A stretch of DNA of 64,000 nt from the NCBI GenBank assembly GCA_963668605.1, contig OY764903.1:6882001-6946000 (forward strand), in the 5' to 3' direction. Both the position numbers and the translations under genes were made by a program. The stretch is from G963668605 sp963668605. Its GTDB lineage: Bacteria; Acidobacteriota; Terriglobia; Bryobacterales; Bryobacteraceae. The notes beneath the pieces are model-generated. The model was not told the DNA's origin, did not search any database, and worked only from the letters and a program-made list of their open reading frames with translations. This document shows, piece by piece, positions 34,750 to 44,294 of the stretch; the stretch's first letter is position 1, and each line of letters begins with the position of its first letter.

Positions 34750-36321
34750 ATGCAAGCCATGGACAGACGTCAGTTTCTGGGCAGCACGGCAATCGGTGCA
34801 GCCGCGGTTCCAGTAAGCGCGCAGACAGGCAAGCGATGGAACGTACTGTTCATCATGTCGGATCAGCATCAGGCCGCTTGCATGGGTCATGAAGGACACC
34901 CGCAGGCGATCACTCCAAATCTGGACCGTCTGGCCGCCCAGGGTGTTCGCTTTCGGAACGCCTACACGCAAAACCCGATCTGCACCCCTAGCCGCATGAG
35001 CCTTCTCAGCGGGCAATACTGCCACAACCATGGCTACTACGGGATGATCGGGCCCACGCCGCCCGTGGCGCTGCCGAGCTTCCTGCTGCATTTCCGGCGG
35101 AATGGTTACAAGACTGCCGCCATCGGGAAGATCCACGTTCCCGACAAGCCACGGAACTGGTTAACGGAGCATTGCGACCTTCTGGCGGACGCGCGCGGCC
35201 CAAAAGGCGGCAACCCGTACACGGATCACCTGATAAAGCTCGGCTTGGCCGCCAAGGAAGACACCTTACGCTTGCCCGAGTTCCCCGGAAGCCAACAACA
35301 TGAAGGCCGGCCTTCCAACCTGTCTTATCGCGACAGCGTCGAAGGATGGTCGGTGACGACAGCGATCAACTTTATTGACTCCTGCAAGGACGAGCCATTT
35401 TGCGTGGAGGTGTCGCTGCCGAAGCCGCATCAGTGCTACGTTCCCGACCGCCGCTTCTGGGATATGTATCCCGACAACCTCGAGTTGCCGCGAACGCTGC
35501 GCAATTCGGCCACCCACCGCCCTCCGCATTTTCAGAGGATGGTCGAGCGGCTGAAGAGCATGACGTGGCTGATTGAGCCGAAGACCTTCGAGGACGGCTG
35601 CCGTCGGGTCTGGCGGGCCTATCTGGCTTGCATCACCCACGTGGATTTCGCGATCGGTGAGTTGCTGGACCATCTGGAGAAGACGGGCAAGGCGGAGAAC
35701 ACGATCGTCGTCTATACGGCCGACCATGGCGGGTACGCCGGCACGTTCGGGGTGCCGGAGAAGGCGCCCGGAATCTGCTCGGAAGCGGTGTGCCGTGTGC
35801 CCTTCATTTGGCGCGTTCCTGGCGTCACGAAGCCGGGTCACAAATGCACCCAGCTTGCCGAGAATGTGGATATCGCCAGCACACTCACATCATTGTGCGG
35901 GCTGCCTCCCATGGAAACGGCTGACGGCCGCAACCTGACAGGGTTGCTCGCCGGCGACGAAAAGCCGGTGCGGGAGGTGGCGGTCACCGAGAATGTCTGG
36001 AGCAAGGCTCTGCGCTGGGGTCCCTGGCGATTCGTGCATTACCAGCGAGAGATGTTCGGGCGCGATACGGGCGAGTTGTACAATCTTGAGAAGGACCCGG
36101 ACGAGACCCGCAATCTGTACGACGACAAGGACTCGCAGAGTGTAGTCGCGGAGTGCCGCAGACTCCTGCTTGAGTGGCTGATCAACACGACCCGTTGCCG
36201 GACTTTGGATTACCTGCCAGCCGGAGAGGACTCCACCAAAATGCGGGCCGAAGACGGTACGCAGTCAAACCGTGTGAGCGTAAAAGAACGCCTCCGCTAT
36301 GGCGGCGCGAACTACCTCTGA
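34750..36321 (+). CDS. Tat-exported sulfatase 2
   Basis: A 523-residue S1 sulfatase from the ATG at 34750, picked because the twin-arginine signal DRRQFLGS follows directly; the longer frame overlaps the beta-helix remnant. NVLFIMSDQ gives the first metal ligand (D38). The formylglycine motif is C78-T-P-S-R (CTPSR). Further motifs are IGKIHVPDKP and YTADHGGYAGTFG, and the end has LRWGPWRFVHYQ and GELYNLEKDPDETRNLYDD. It removes sulfate esters from glycans after maturation by an enzyme not visible in this window. Its stop overlaps the convergent metallohydrolase by 10 bases. Confidence 0.92.
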   Translation: MQAMDRRQFLGSTAIGAAAVPVSAQTGKRWNVLFIMSDQHQAACMGHEGHPQAITPNLDRLAAQGVRFRNAYTQNPICTPSRMSLLSGQYCHNHGYYGMIGPTPPVALPSFLLHFRRNGYKTAAIGKIHVPDKPRNWLTEHCDLLADARGPKGGNPYTDHLIKLGLAAKEDTLRLPEFPGSQQHEGRPSNLSYRDSVEGWSVTTAINFIDSCKDEPFCVEVSLPKPHQCYVPDRRFWDMYPDNLELPRTLRNSATHRPPHFQRMVERLKSMTWLIEPKTFEDGCRRVWRAYLACITHVDFAIGELLDHLEKTGKAENTIVVYTADHGGYAGTFGVPEKAPGICSEAVCRVPFIWRVPGVTKPGHKCTQLAENVDIASTLTSLCGLPPMETADGRNLTGLLAGDEKPVREVAVTENVWSKALRWGPWRFVHYQREMFGRDTGELYNLEKDPDETRNLYDDKDSQSVVAECRRLLLEWLINTTRCRTLDYLPAGEDSTKMRAEDGTQSNRVSVKERLRYGGANYL

Positions 36322-37385
36322 GGATTCACCGCCGGCCGGCCGAACATGCGCTTGCGGTACTCCGGCCTCGAATGCGGAGCGACCTTCACGTCGCGCGACT
36401 CCGCCACATCGCCGGCGAGTATGTCGCGGCCTTTTTGGATATCCAGATGGGCTTTGTCCAGCGTCATGGCGCCGTGTCCCGGAAGCAACACGTCCCAGCG
36501 CAGCGGGTCGGTCTCCAGATTAAACTTCAGTAGTTTGTCGAATGATGCCAAGTACCGGCGATTATCCGCGTAAGGATTCAGTTGCCAGCCCAACATGCCG
36601 TCATAAAACACGGTGTCCCCGGAGATGAGCAGGTTCTTTCCGTCGATCTGCAACAGGAAGCACGTCGAGCCGGGTGTGTGTCCGGGCGTGTGAATCACAG
36701 TCAGCGTCTTGTTGCCCAGCCTTAGATCCTCACCGTCCGACAATCGCCGGTCGATTTTCGATGGCGGGAACGTGAATACACCCGATTGTGTGCCCACAAA
36801 ATACCAGCCAGTGATGCGTGTGGCTTTTTCGATAGCTGCGGCGTCATCCTCGTGAACCATGATTTCGGCGCCCATCTGGCGGAATTTGGCATCGGCCATG
36901 GCATGATCCATATGGCAGTGCGTGTTGATCACCCAGCGGACGCTCTTGGCCGGGAAGCCGCATTTTTCAACGTTGGCGAGGGTCCTTTCGATTTCCGACT
37001 CAAAAGTCGGATCGATGATGAGCAACCCGTCGGGGCCACAATCGATCAGGTACGTCAGATTAGAGACCCGCTCCTGTCCAATCAGGTAAACATCGGTAGC
37101 GATGCGGGCAGGCATGGGGATAGGACCTTGAGGCCCATTCTTATCCAACCCGAAGCGCGCCAGCGCCTTGCGCAGTTCCGGTCCGGCGGGCCAGGTTTCT
37201 TCGAGCGGCAACCTCTTCGCCAACTCGCGCATCTGCCAGGTCCCTCGCGGGAAGACGACGCGTTGCCCCTCTTCGGTGAGTATGGGATCCACCGATGCGA
37301 CACTTCGCGTCTGCCCCCACAGCAGCCCTATCGGAAACATATGAAACAAGAGAGAACGGCGGCCCAGCGATGTGGAAATGTTCAT
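36312..37385 (-). CDS. Secreted MBL-fold metallohydrolase
   Basis: About 357 residues from the ATG at 37385, chosen for the following signal-like segment (MNISTSLGRRSLLFHMFPIG, then LLWGQ); GAGG lies 8-12 bases upstream. The metallo-beta-lactamase fold is clear: INTHCHMDHA (HxHxDH), HTPGHTPGS, ISGDTVFYD (bridging Asp) and LLPGHGAM. It probably hydrolyses a lactone, ester or phosphoester with two zinc or iron ions. An N-terminal extension of about 90 residues precedes the catalytic domain. It converges on sulfatase 2 with a 10-base overlap and is divergent from the second Gfo/Idh/MocA gene. Confidence 0.85.
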   Translation of the reverse strand: MNISTSLGRRSLLFHMFPIGLLWGQTRSVASVDPILTEEGQRVVFPRGTWQMRELAKRLPLEETWPAGPELRKALARFGLDKNGPQGPIPMPARIATDVYLIGQERVSNLTYLIDCGPDGLLIIDPTFESEIERTLANVEKCGFPAKSVRWVINTHCHMDHAMADAKFRQMGAEIMVHEDDAAAIEKATRITGWYFVGTQSGVFTFPPSKIDRRLSDGEDLRLGNKTLTVIHTPGHTPGSTCFLLQIDGKNLLISGDTVFYDGMLGWQLNPYADNRRYLASFDKLLKFNLETDPLRWDVLLPGHGAMTLDKAHLDIQKGRDILAGDVAESRDVKVAPHSRPEYRKRMFGRPAVNPQR

Positions 37386-37407
37386 GTTTAGATGGCCTCG
37401 CTGAAAT

Positions 37408-37433
37408 GATACTCCGAATTGATACTCCGAATT
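37408..37433. repeat. Tandem 13-bp direct repeat
   Basis: GATACTCCGAATT occurs twice head to tail without spacer. It lies 23-48 bases upstream of the MBL gene start, in the divergent region shared with the Gfo/Idh/MocA gene. It may be a regulator site or a replication slip. Confidence 0.5.
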
Positions 37434-37541
37434 GTTGCGCAAGCTTGAGGATTGCGCCGTGGATTCAAAGCGCACCCCGCTTCCAACTCCCCATCCGGTT
37501 CCGTCTTGACGGCTAGCCGCGAGTCCTCGCGACTAACGCTC

Positions 37542-37550
37542 TGCTATAAT
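37542..37550 (+). promoter_or_regulatory. Extended -10 promoter of the Gfo/Idh/MocA gene
   Basis: TGC-TATAAT, a perfect extended -10 box (TGn plus TATAAT), 21 bases before the ATG. No good -35 is found at 16-18 bases, as expected for extended -10 promoters; TTGACG at 37506-37511 is too far away. The transcript would start near 37557, just before the AAAGGG ribosome site. Confidence 0.55.
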
Positions 37551-37571
37551 CGCCAGCGAAAGGGATTTTTC

Positions 37572-38951
37572 ATGGTTATGTCTGGAGATACCACTCGAAG
37601 GTTTTTCGTCGGCGCCGCTGCGGCAGCCTCTGCAATGCGCGTCTGGGGCGCAAACGACAGAATCAATGTCGCTATTGTGGGACTTGGAGGCCGCGGATCC
37701 AATCACCTCAGCATCTATTCGAGCCTCGCTGGGGCACGTGTCGCAGCTCTATGCGACGTCAATCAGGCCGCCCGCGAGCGCGCCCAGGCAACTCTGGTCA
37801 AGAACACCAGCCAGAAGGCCAAGGAATTTGAAGACATGCGCGAAGCCTTCGCCGACTCCAGCGTCGAAGCCGTTTCCATCGCCACCCCGAATCACTGGCA
37901 CGCGTTGGCCGCCATCTGGGCGATGAAGGCCGGCAAGGACGTCTACGGCGAAAAGCCCGCCTGCTACAACATCTACGAGGGGCAAAGGCTGATCCAGGTT
38001 GCCCGCGAGACCAAACGCATGATGCAGGTCGGCTCGCAACACCGCAGCACGCCTTTCAAGATGAAAGCGATGAAGGCGATCCACGACGGACTCATCGGAA
38101 AAGTCTATATGTCGAAGGGACTGTGCTACAAGCGCCGTGCCTCGATCGGACACAAAGCGGATAGCCCGACGCCTCCCGGCGTGAATTGGGACATGTTCCT
38201 TGGGCCAGCCCCGATGCGCCCATTCAACGAGCTGCGTTTCCGCTATAACTGGCACTGGTTCTGGGATACCGGCAACGGTGACATCGGCAATCAGGGCGTG
38301 CATGAACTCGGCCTCGCCAGATGGGCGATGGGTGATCCCGCATGGCCGAAGAACACATTCGCGCACGGCGGCAAGTTCGCCTACACAGACGATCAGGAAA
38401 CACCCAACACGCTCACCGCCAACTACGACTTCGGCGGACGCGAGCTTGTATTTGAAGTGCGCGGCCTGCTCACCGGCAGCGAAGGCGCACCACCACCTGC
38501 TCGCCGGCCGGGAAGGTCATCGGCCAAGGCTGCGGCGTCAAAACCTGCACCAACAGCGACGGCGCCGGTCGGTGCTCAGCCGCTCAGCGTAATGACGGGT
38601 AATCTCATCTACGGCACCGAAGGCTGGGCCGCCATGAGCGACAACGGATTCCAGGCGTTCAAGGGCGAAAGCAGCGAACTCATCATGGAAGAACGGCCTG
38701 AGCGCAGCGCGGGAAGCGACGCTACAAGCTTGCACATGCAGAACTTCCTCGAAGTGTGCAGGTCGAGAAAGCGCGAAGATCTTCACGACGAACTGAGCAA
38801 CGCGGTCCTTAGCGCCTCAATGTGCCACCTCGCCAACATCAGCTACCGCGTAGGCCGCAAGCTCACGCTGACCGAAGGCCCGAAGTTTGCCGGTGACGCC
38901 GAAGCAAACAAGCTGATCACCCGCGACTATCGCAAGCCGTACGTCGTGTAG
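37572..38951 (+). CDS. Tat-exported Gfo/Idh/MocA oxidoreductase 2
   Basis: About 459 residues from the ATG at 37572, with AAAGGG 8-13 bases upstream. A twin-arginine signal lies at residues 7-12 (TTRRFF). The Rossmann motif is VGLGGRG (residues 36-42) and the EKP motif E127-K128-P129 (YGEKPACYN). The substrate domain includes NWHWFWDTGNGDIGNQGVHE, with the conserved His. Between about residues 300 and 335 there is a low-complexity Pro/Ala/Ser-rich insert (APPPARRPGRSSAKAAASKP) not expected in this fold, probably a surface loop. A strong terminator follows. It is related to, but distinct from, the first such protein in the island. Confidence 0.9.
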   Translation: MVMSGDTTRRFFVGAAAAASAMRVWGANDRINVAIVGLGGRGSNHLSIYSSLAGARVAALCDVNQAARERAQATLVKNTSQKAKEFEDMREAFADSSVEAVSIATPNHWHALAAIWAMKAGKDVYGEKPACYNIYEGQRLIQVARETKRMMQVGSQHRSTPFKMKAMKAIHDGLIGKVYMSKGLCYKRRASIGHKADSPTPPGVNWDMFLGPAPMRPFNELRFRYNWHWFWDTGNGDIGNQGVHELGLARWAMGDPAWPKNTFAHGGKFAYTDDQETPNTLTANYDFGGRELVFEVRGLLTGSEGAPPPARRPGRSSAKAAASKPAPTATAPVGAQPLSVMTGNLIYGTEGWAAMSDNGFQAFKGESSELIMEERPERSAGSDATSLHMQNFLEVCRSRKREDLHDELSNAVLSASMCHLANISYRVGRKLTLTEGPKFAGDAEANKLITRDYRKPYVV

Positions 38952-38968
38952 GCAACAGCAGTTTTCAT

Positions 38969-39009
38969 CGGCTCGGCTGGTAGCAGAATGCTATCAGCCG
39001 AGCCGTTTT
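38969..39009 (+). terminator. Rho-independent terminator
   Basis: A 17-bp stem with one G-T wobble: CGGCTCGGCTGGTAGCA, loop GAA, TGCTATCAGCCGAGCCG, followed by TTTT and then a second TTTT. It lies 17 bases after the Gfo/Idh/MocA stop codon. It is the clearest terminator in the window. Confidence 0.88.
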
Positions 39010-39238
39010 GAGTTTTGCGCTACGAGGGTAAACGTTGCGCCATCATCCATCCATCCCCCGCAGTAATCCCGTTCACCGTAAATGCAATGACTTGCCGATG
39101 ATTCCGCTACGTCGTTACGTGGCGACCCGGTACTTCCGTGCGTTCCGTTGACGCGTTGATGCCCAGCACCAATTCGACACGAGATCGTCTCGTCCGTTTC
39201 TCACGATGTCCGTTTTGAAGAGATAGTCGCCGGGTCGC

Positions 39239-42200
39239 TCAGAATATCAACTTCAACCCCACAAAAATGCGCCGCTCTTCCTGTCCCGTTTGCGTGGCGT
39301 TGACCGTGCCGAACAGGGCACTGGTCGGAGCGAGATTCGGCGCTGCGAAGTTCGGGTGATTCATGAGACCTTCGGCCTCGCCGCGCAACTGTAGCTTCAG
39401 CCGCTCGTGGAGGGTGAAGTTCTTGAACAACGAGAGGTCCCAGAGATTGATGCCATCGGCGCGCGTGGCGGAAATCTTCGACGGGAAGAAGCGGATGTTG
39501 CTGACCAACTGATTGCGCGAGTTGCGGTCGAAACCGCTGGTGTTGAACCAGAGATTTGGAGAACGCTGATCGTGTGGAAGAGCTATGTCGGTGAACGCGC
39601 CGTTGTAAATTACGTTACCCCAGGCGAGAGGGGCTCCGCTCTGCGTCTGGAAGACGACCTGCACCTGCCAGCCGCCGATGACCTGGTCTGCGATCCCACG
39701 CGACTGGGACAGGAACCGGCGGCCCTTCCCAAAGGGCAGTTCGTACATGCCGAGCGCGACGAGGCGGTGCGGGCGATCAAGGTTTGAGACGACGTGCTCT
39801 GGCAGAGGGTCGGTATCGTTCAGGTAATCGATGGCTTCGAGCGTTTTCGACCAGGTGTAGTTGGCCTGGACATTGAGCCCGTTCGAGAAGCGGCGCTCGA
39901 AGCGCGCCGTCATCGCGTTGTACCAGGAGGAGCCGGACGGCAGGCCCGTGGACAAGCCGCCGAACTGTGGCAAGGGGCGCAGCATCTGCGAGCGCGCTAT
40001 GGTCTTCGAGGTATAGAAAGTCGTGCCCTGGAAGCCATCAATGCCGACAAAGGGATTCGTGACGGTGGCGGAGAGGTAATCGTTGGCCGCCTGGTCGCGC
40101 ACAGTTGAGACGCTGAGGTACTGACGAGGGATCGCGTTGAACTCGGTGCTGCCGCGCAGTCGGACAGCACGCGTTCCCAGGTAGCCGAGTTCCAGCACGG
40201 TCTGCGCGAAAGGCTGGAATTGAACGGACGCGCTCCAGCGCTGCGTGTACGGGCGCCTGCCATCAGATGAGGAGAATCCCGGGCTACGGCCGAGGTACGT
40301 TAACATACCGCCGGAGGCGCCCTTGGCTTTCTCCAGACCGTTCGGTAGCGGATTCGAAATCGAGGCGACGTAGGTGATTCCGTTGTCGTTGGTGGGGATA
40401 ATGTTCGTGCGCTGATTGAAGCCTGGCTGAGTGACGTCGGCGAAGTCCGCTCCGTTGGATCCGAAGAAGATGCCGTAGCCGCCGCGCACGACGAGCCGGG
40501 GGCGTGGTTGCCACGCGAAACCGAAACGCGGCATCCACGCGCGCCAGTACGCATCGCGCTGGCCGCGCGGCTGGCCGTTGACGCCGAGGAAGGTCAGCCC
40601 GCCGGTCGTGCGGAAGGCAGAGACCGGTATCTCAGGGATGGGCGCTTTGGCGTACTGTGCTTGTGCTTGTGCCTGAATTGGGTTGGCGGTTGCGAAGTCG
40701 AAGTCGCGGGAAGAGCGATTGTAGCGCTCCGTCAAGGGCGACTCGAACTCCCAGCGCAGGCCCAGATTGAAGGTCAGCGTGCGCTTGATGCGCCAGTCGT
40801 CCTGCACGAAGGCGGACAGGAAGTTGCTGCGCTCGGCTTTTGAGTCATTGAGATCTGAAAAACCGCCGGTCGGAATGCCGAGGAGGAAACTTGCCAGTCC
40901 CTGGCCGGCGGGGGCGATGGTAGAGTTGTCGAGCGGCCCGCGCGTGTAAGCCTCCGCGAAATCGAGCCGTGGGGACACGTTGCCGTAGGTGTAAGAGTTC
41001 TCGACCTGCGCGCGCCCGTCGAACCCAAAACGGAAACTGTGCTTGTCCTTGTTCCAGTTGAGCGTAGTCAGGAGGGAATGCGTGTAGGAGGGGGTCTTAA
41101 AGCCGCCGTCGTTGCCGAGTTGGAGCATTCCATTGATCATGAGCTGGGGGAAAGAGATCGCGGCCGGATCCATCTGGGCGATCAGGCTGTCCGACAGGCC
41201 GAATTCCTTGAGATTCCAGCCTATGTTGTCGAAGCTCTGATACTCCTGAAACCAGGTGAAACCGTAGCGGACGTCAAGGACCAGCGAGGACGACAGGATC
41301 ATGACGTCATCGAGCGCGATGCCACGGTGCGGACGGTGACGTATGCGGCCGCGGACGTCGCTGCCGGCGACCAGTTCATCGAAGTGCCCTGTGAAGTCGG
41401 ACTGTGAATAGCGCGCGAAGAAACGGTTCTTCTCGCTGAAGTTGTGATCCACGCGCGCGACAGGCTGGTAGAGGTCCTGGGTTTCCTGCCGTGTGCGAGC
41501 GTAGTTGTTAATGCCGTCGATGGTCCCGGCCGCATTTGGGTCGGGGAAGTACTTCAGGTAGGCCTTCGCTCCCGCATCAACGCGGCTGGGTGCGATGCGA
41601 TTGCCCGCAATGGGGAGCCGCGAGAAGCGCCCTCCGGCGGCGGGCGTGGTCGTCATTGGATCGTAGATCTGGTATTGGGAGCCTACAGCGAGCAGGGCGG
41701 AAAAGTCTCCATTACGTTGGGCGTCCGTCGGAACTGTGTTTTGCGACGCGATGGGCCGGCGCCGGTTGTGGGCCTGATAACCGAACATCCAGAACGTCTT
41801 GTTGCGGCCATCGTAAACCTTCGGAATGTAGAGGGGCCCGCCGACCGTGGCGCTGTAGCGCAGCCAGCGGGTGGAGGGCGTGTTCGCCTTGATCTTCTCG
41901 GGTGTGATGGGACCGGTAGTCGGATCGAAGATGAACTTGTTCGTGAAAAAGTTACGCGTCATCATCGGGCCGCTAGACACGGAGGTGGCCAGTGAGCCGT
42001 GCAGGGCGTTGGTACCCGACTTCAGCGTGACATTGACCGATCCGCCGGTCGTGTGGCCTACTGCGGCATCGTAACTGTTGGCCTCGACGCGGACTTCCTG
42101 CACCATGTCCGGCGGCGGAACGAAAGCCGTGGTGCCGCCTTTGCCGTTGTTGCTTACGCCGTCGATGTTGAAATCCGCAGAGGTGCCGCGCCCGCCGGCG

Positions 42201-42751
42201 ACGCTGATGTTCGACGATTGATCGACGTTCCAGGGGCCGTCGTAGGGCAGGGCCGTCATGATGACGCCTGGAGCCATGGAAAAGAGATAGGCAACGCTGC
42301 CGCTGCGGAGCGGCATGTCGGAGACCTGTTTGCTCGTCATCACCTGCGAGACTGTGGCTGTGGCGTTTTCGAGCACAGGCGCTTGGTCCTTCACCTCCAT
42401 CACTTCTTTGAGGTCGCCGGGCGCGAGCGCGATGTCGATGCGGATGCGGTCGCCCGTGCGCAACTCGATGCCGGCCTGTGCCCAGCCCTTGAACCCGCTC
42501 AACTCCGCTTCCAGCTTGTAGACGCCGGAGAGAAGGTAAGGAAGATCATAAGCGCCTTGCGAGTTTGAGACGGCGCTACTGCTGACCTTGGTCTCTATGT
42601 TGGTGGCACGCACGGACACGCCGGGCACGAGAGCCCCGGAGGTGTCGGTAACTTGTCCCGAGATGGTGCCGCGTGGATCCTGTGCATGGAGCACCGAGAC
42701 AGCGAGCAATAGAACGGTCAAGCAAAACAGAGAACTTCGTAGAGTAGTCAT
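39239..42751 (-). CDS. Oar-type TonB-dependent receptor 3
   Basis: A 1170-residue receptor. Signal peptide is MTTLRSSLFCLTVLLLAVSV, cleaved near LHAQ. The carboxypeptidase-regulatory-like domain covers about residues 26-115 (GTISGQVTDTSGALVPGVSV, YLLSGVYKLEAELSGFKGWA). The plug has GTSADFNIDGVSNNGKGG and YDAAVGHTTGGSVNVTLKSG. The barrel ends RRIFVGLKLIF with the terminal Phe. It is divergent from sulfatase 3, with about 100 bases between the two starts, so the receptor-sulfatase pairing of the 11-16 kb region recurs. About 230 bases after its stop hold no recognised feature up to the terminator. Confidence 0.9.
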   Translation of the reverse strand: MTTLRSSLFCLTVLLLAVSVLHAQDPRGTISGQVTDTSGALVPGVSVRATNIETKVSSSAVSNSQGAYDLPYLLSGVYKLEAELSGFKGWAQAGIELRTGDRIRIDIALAPGDLKEVMEVKDQAPVLENATATVSQVMTSKQVSDMPLRSGSVAYLFSMAPGVIMTALPYDGPWNVDQSSNISVAGGRGTSADFNIDGVSNNGKGGTTAFVPPPDMVQEVRVEANSYDAAVGHTTGGSVNVTLKSGTNALHGSLATSVSSGPMMTRNFFTNKFIFDPTTGPITPEKIKANTPSTRWLRYSATVGGPLYIPKVYDGRNKTFWMFGYQAHNRRRPIASQNTVPTDAQRNGDFSALLAVGSQYQIYDPMTTTPAAGGRFSRLPIAGNRIAPSRVDAGAKAYLKYFPDPNAAGTIDGINNYARTRQETQDLYQPVARVDHNFSEKNRFFARYSQSDFTGHFDELVAGSDVRGRIRHRPHRGIALDDVMILSSSLVLDVRYGFTWFQEYQSFDNIGWNLKEFGLSDSLIAQMDPAAISFPQLMINGMLQLGNDGGFKTPSYTHSLLTTLNWNKDKHSFRFGFDGRAQVENSYTYGNVSPRLDFAEAYTRGPLDNSTIAPAGQGLASFLLGIPTGGFSDLNDSKAERSNFLSAFVQDDWRIKRTLTFNLGLRWEFESPLTERYNRSSRDFDFATANPIQAQAQAQYAKAPIPEIPVSAFRTTGGLTFLGVNGQPRGQRDAYWRAWMPRFGFAWQPRPRLVVRGGYGIFFGSNGADFADVTQPGFNQRTNIIPTNDNGITYVASISNPLPNGLEKAKGASGGMLTYLGRSPGFSSSDGRRPYTQRWSASVQFQPFAQTVLELGYLGTRAVRLRGSTEFNAIPRQYLSVSTVRDQAANDYLSATVTNPFVGIDGFQGTTFYTSKTIARSQMLRPLPQFGGLSTGLPSGSSWYNAMTARFERRFSNGLNVQANYTWSKTLEAIDYLNDTDPLPEHVVSNLDRPHRLVALGMYELPFGKGRRFLSQSRGIADQVIGGWQVQVVFQTQSGAPLAWGNVIYNGAFTDIALPHDQRSPNLWFNTSGFDRNSRNQLVSNIRFFPSKISATRADGINLWDLSLFKNFTLHERLKLQLRGEAEGLMNHPNFAAPNLAPTSALFGTVNATQTGQEERRIFVGLKLIF

Positions 42752-42851
42752 CTGCAGGTATCCTCAATCTCTCGAAGTGAGTCTATAACAACCGTCGCGA
42801 TATGTCACATGCGCGATGCATTACAATCGTTCGGAGGCAGGTGTAAACACG

Positions 42852-44294
42852 ATGGATCGAAGATCGTTCTTGAGCAGTTCGATGCAGACGCTGGGCGCCG
42901 CGGCAATTCCGCTGAATGCGGCGACCGCGCAGAAGCGGCGCGAGACGGGTGCGAGCGGCAAGCCGAACGTGATCTGGCTGTTCGGCGACCAGCACCGCGC
43001 GCAGGCGTTGAGCTGCAACGGCGATCCGAACGCGCGTACTCCGAACATGGACGTCATGGCGCACACTGGCGTGAATTTCACGGGAGCGGTGTCGAGTTTC
43101 CCGCTGTGCTGTCCGTTCCGCGGCTCGCTGGTGGCGAGCCGTTACGCGCACCACTGCGTGCCGGGAAACGAATTCGCTTTGCCCATGGAGCAGCCGATCA
43201 TTACGGCTCCACTCAAAGCGGCCGGCTACCAGACCGCGTACTTCGGGAAGTGGCATTTGGACGGCTTCAAAGAGCGCGGCGGGCGTGCCGCTATGCACAT
43301 CGTGCCGCCCGAGCGGCGGCGGGGTTTCGACGTCTGGGCCGCATATGAAAACAATAACAGCCAGTGGGACAGTTGGGTGCACGGCGGCACGGGCAAGAAT
43401 GCTTTCCACTACCGGCTGCCGGGCTATGAGACCGACGAACTCTCGAACCTGCTGATCCGTTACATCACCGAACGCGGGGAGGAAGCCAAGCGGGGCGAAA
43501 CGAAACCGTTCTTCGCCGTGCTCTCCGTGCAACCGCCACATGATCCCTTTGTGGCGCCCGCAGAGTTCATGGGACGTTACAACGGTGAGTTGCTCAAGAT
43601 GCGGCCTAACGTGCCGCTCGACGCCGGCGTGCAGCAGACTGCGCGGCGCGACCTGGCCGGCTACTACGCCATGATCGAGAACTGGGATTGGAACATCGGG
43701 CGGATTCGCAGCGCGCTGGATAAGGCCGGGCTCGGATTCAACACGCACCTGATGCTATTCAGCGATCACGGCGACATGCAGGGTTCTCATGGCGAATACC
43801 GGAAGCGCCTGCCGTACGAGGAGTCCATGCGTGTGCCTTTCATCATTGGCGGGGAGCAGCCGATGGCTTATGGCGACCGCCGTACAGGGCGGATTCCGGC
43901 CGTGGCGAATACTGTTGACATTGCACCGACCACGTTGGGGCTGTGCGGCATCCAGAAGCCGGCCTGGATGGAGGGCTATGATTATTCGCACTACCGCATC
44001 CGCAAGGAAGGGGCGGCCGGCGAGCCGGACTCGGCTTTTCTCCAGGTGGTCGACTCCAAGGGTGGAAACCAGAACCTCAACAAGCCGTATCGCGGTGTGG
44101 TGACGAAGGACGGCTGGAAGTACGTCTGTTTCGAGAACATCTCCTGGTTGATGTTCAATCTCAACCAGGACCCCTACGAACTCGTCAACCTGGCGCACAA
44201 TTCCCGCTACCGGACCGAGCGCAAGAGGCTGAACACCCGCCTTCGGCAGTGGATTGCCGACACCGGCGACAAGTTCCCGCTTCCGGAAGATTAG
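42852..44294 (+). CDS. Tat-exported sulfatase 3 (CCPFR type)
   Basis: A 480-residue S1 sulfatase from the ATG at 42852; the longer frame adds 12 residues before the twin-arginine signal (MDRRSFLSSS). NVIWLFGDQ gives the first metal ligand (D46). The maturation site is C86-C87-P88-F89-R90: it meets the minimal CxPxR rule, but with Phe where the other two sulfatases have Ser, so it belongs to a different S1 branch. Other motifs are YFGKWHLDG and FSDHGDMQGSHG. It ends with FNLNQDPYELVNLAHNS, a usual sulfatase end. It is divergent from receptor 3 and presumably shares its control region. Confidence 0.9.
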   Translation: MDRRSFLSSSMQTLGAAAIPLNAATAQKRRETGASGKPNVIWLFGDQHRAQALSCNGDPNARTPNMDVMAHTGVNFTGAVSSFPLCCPFRGSLVASRYAHHCVPGNEFALPMEQPIITAPLKAAGYQTAYFGKWHLDGFKERGGRAAMHIVPPERRRGFDVWAAYENNNSQWDSWVHGGTGKNAFHYRLPGYETDELSNLLIRYITERGEEAKRGETKPFFAVLSVQPPHDPFVAPAEFMGRYNGELLKMRPNVPLDAGVQQTARRDLAGYYAMIENWDWNIGRIRSALDKAGLGFNTHLMLFSDHGDMQGSHGEYRKRLPYEESMRVPFIIGGEQPMAYGDRRTGRIPAVANTVDIAPTTLGLCGIQKPAWMEGYDYSHYRIRKEGAAGEPDSAFLQVVDSKGGNQNLNKPYRGVVTKDGWKYVCFENISWLMFNLNQDPYELVNLAHNSRYRTERKRLNTRLRQWIADTGDKFPLPED

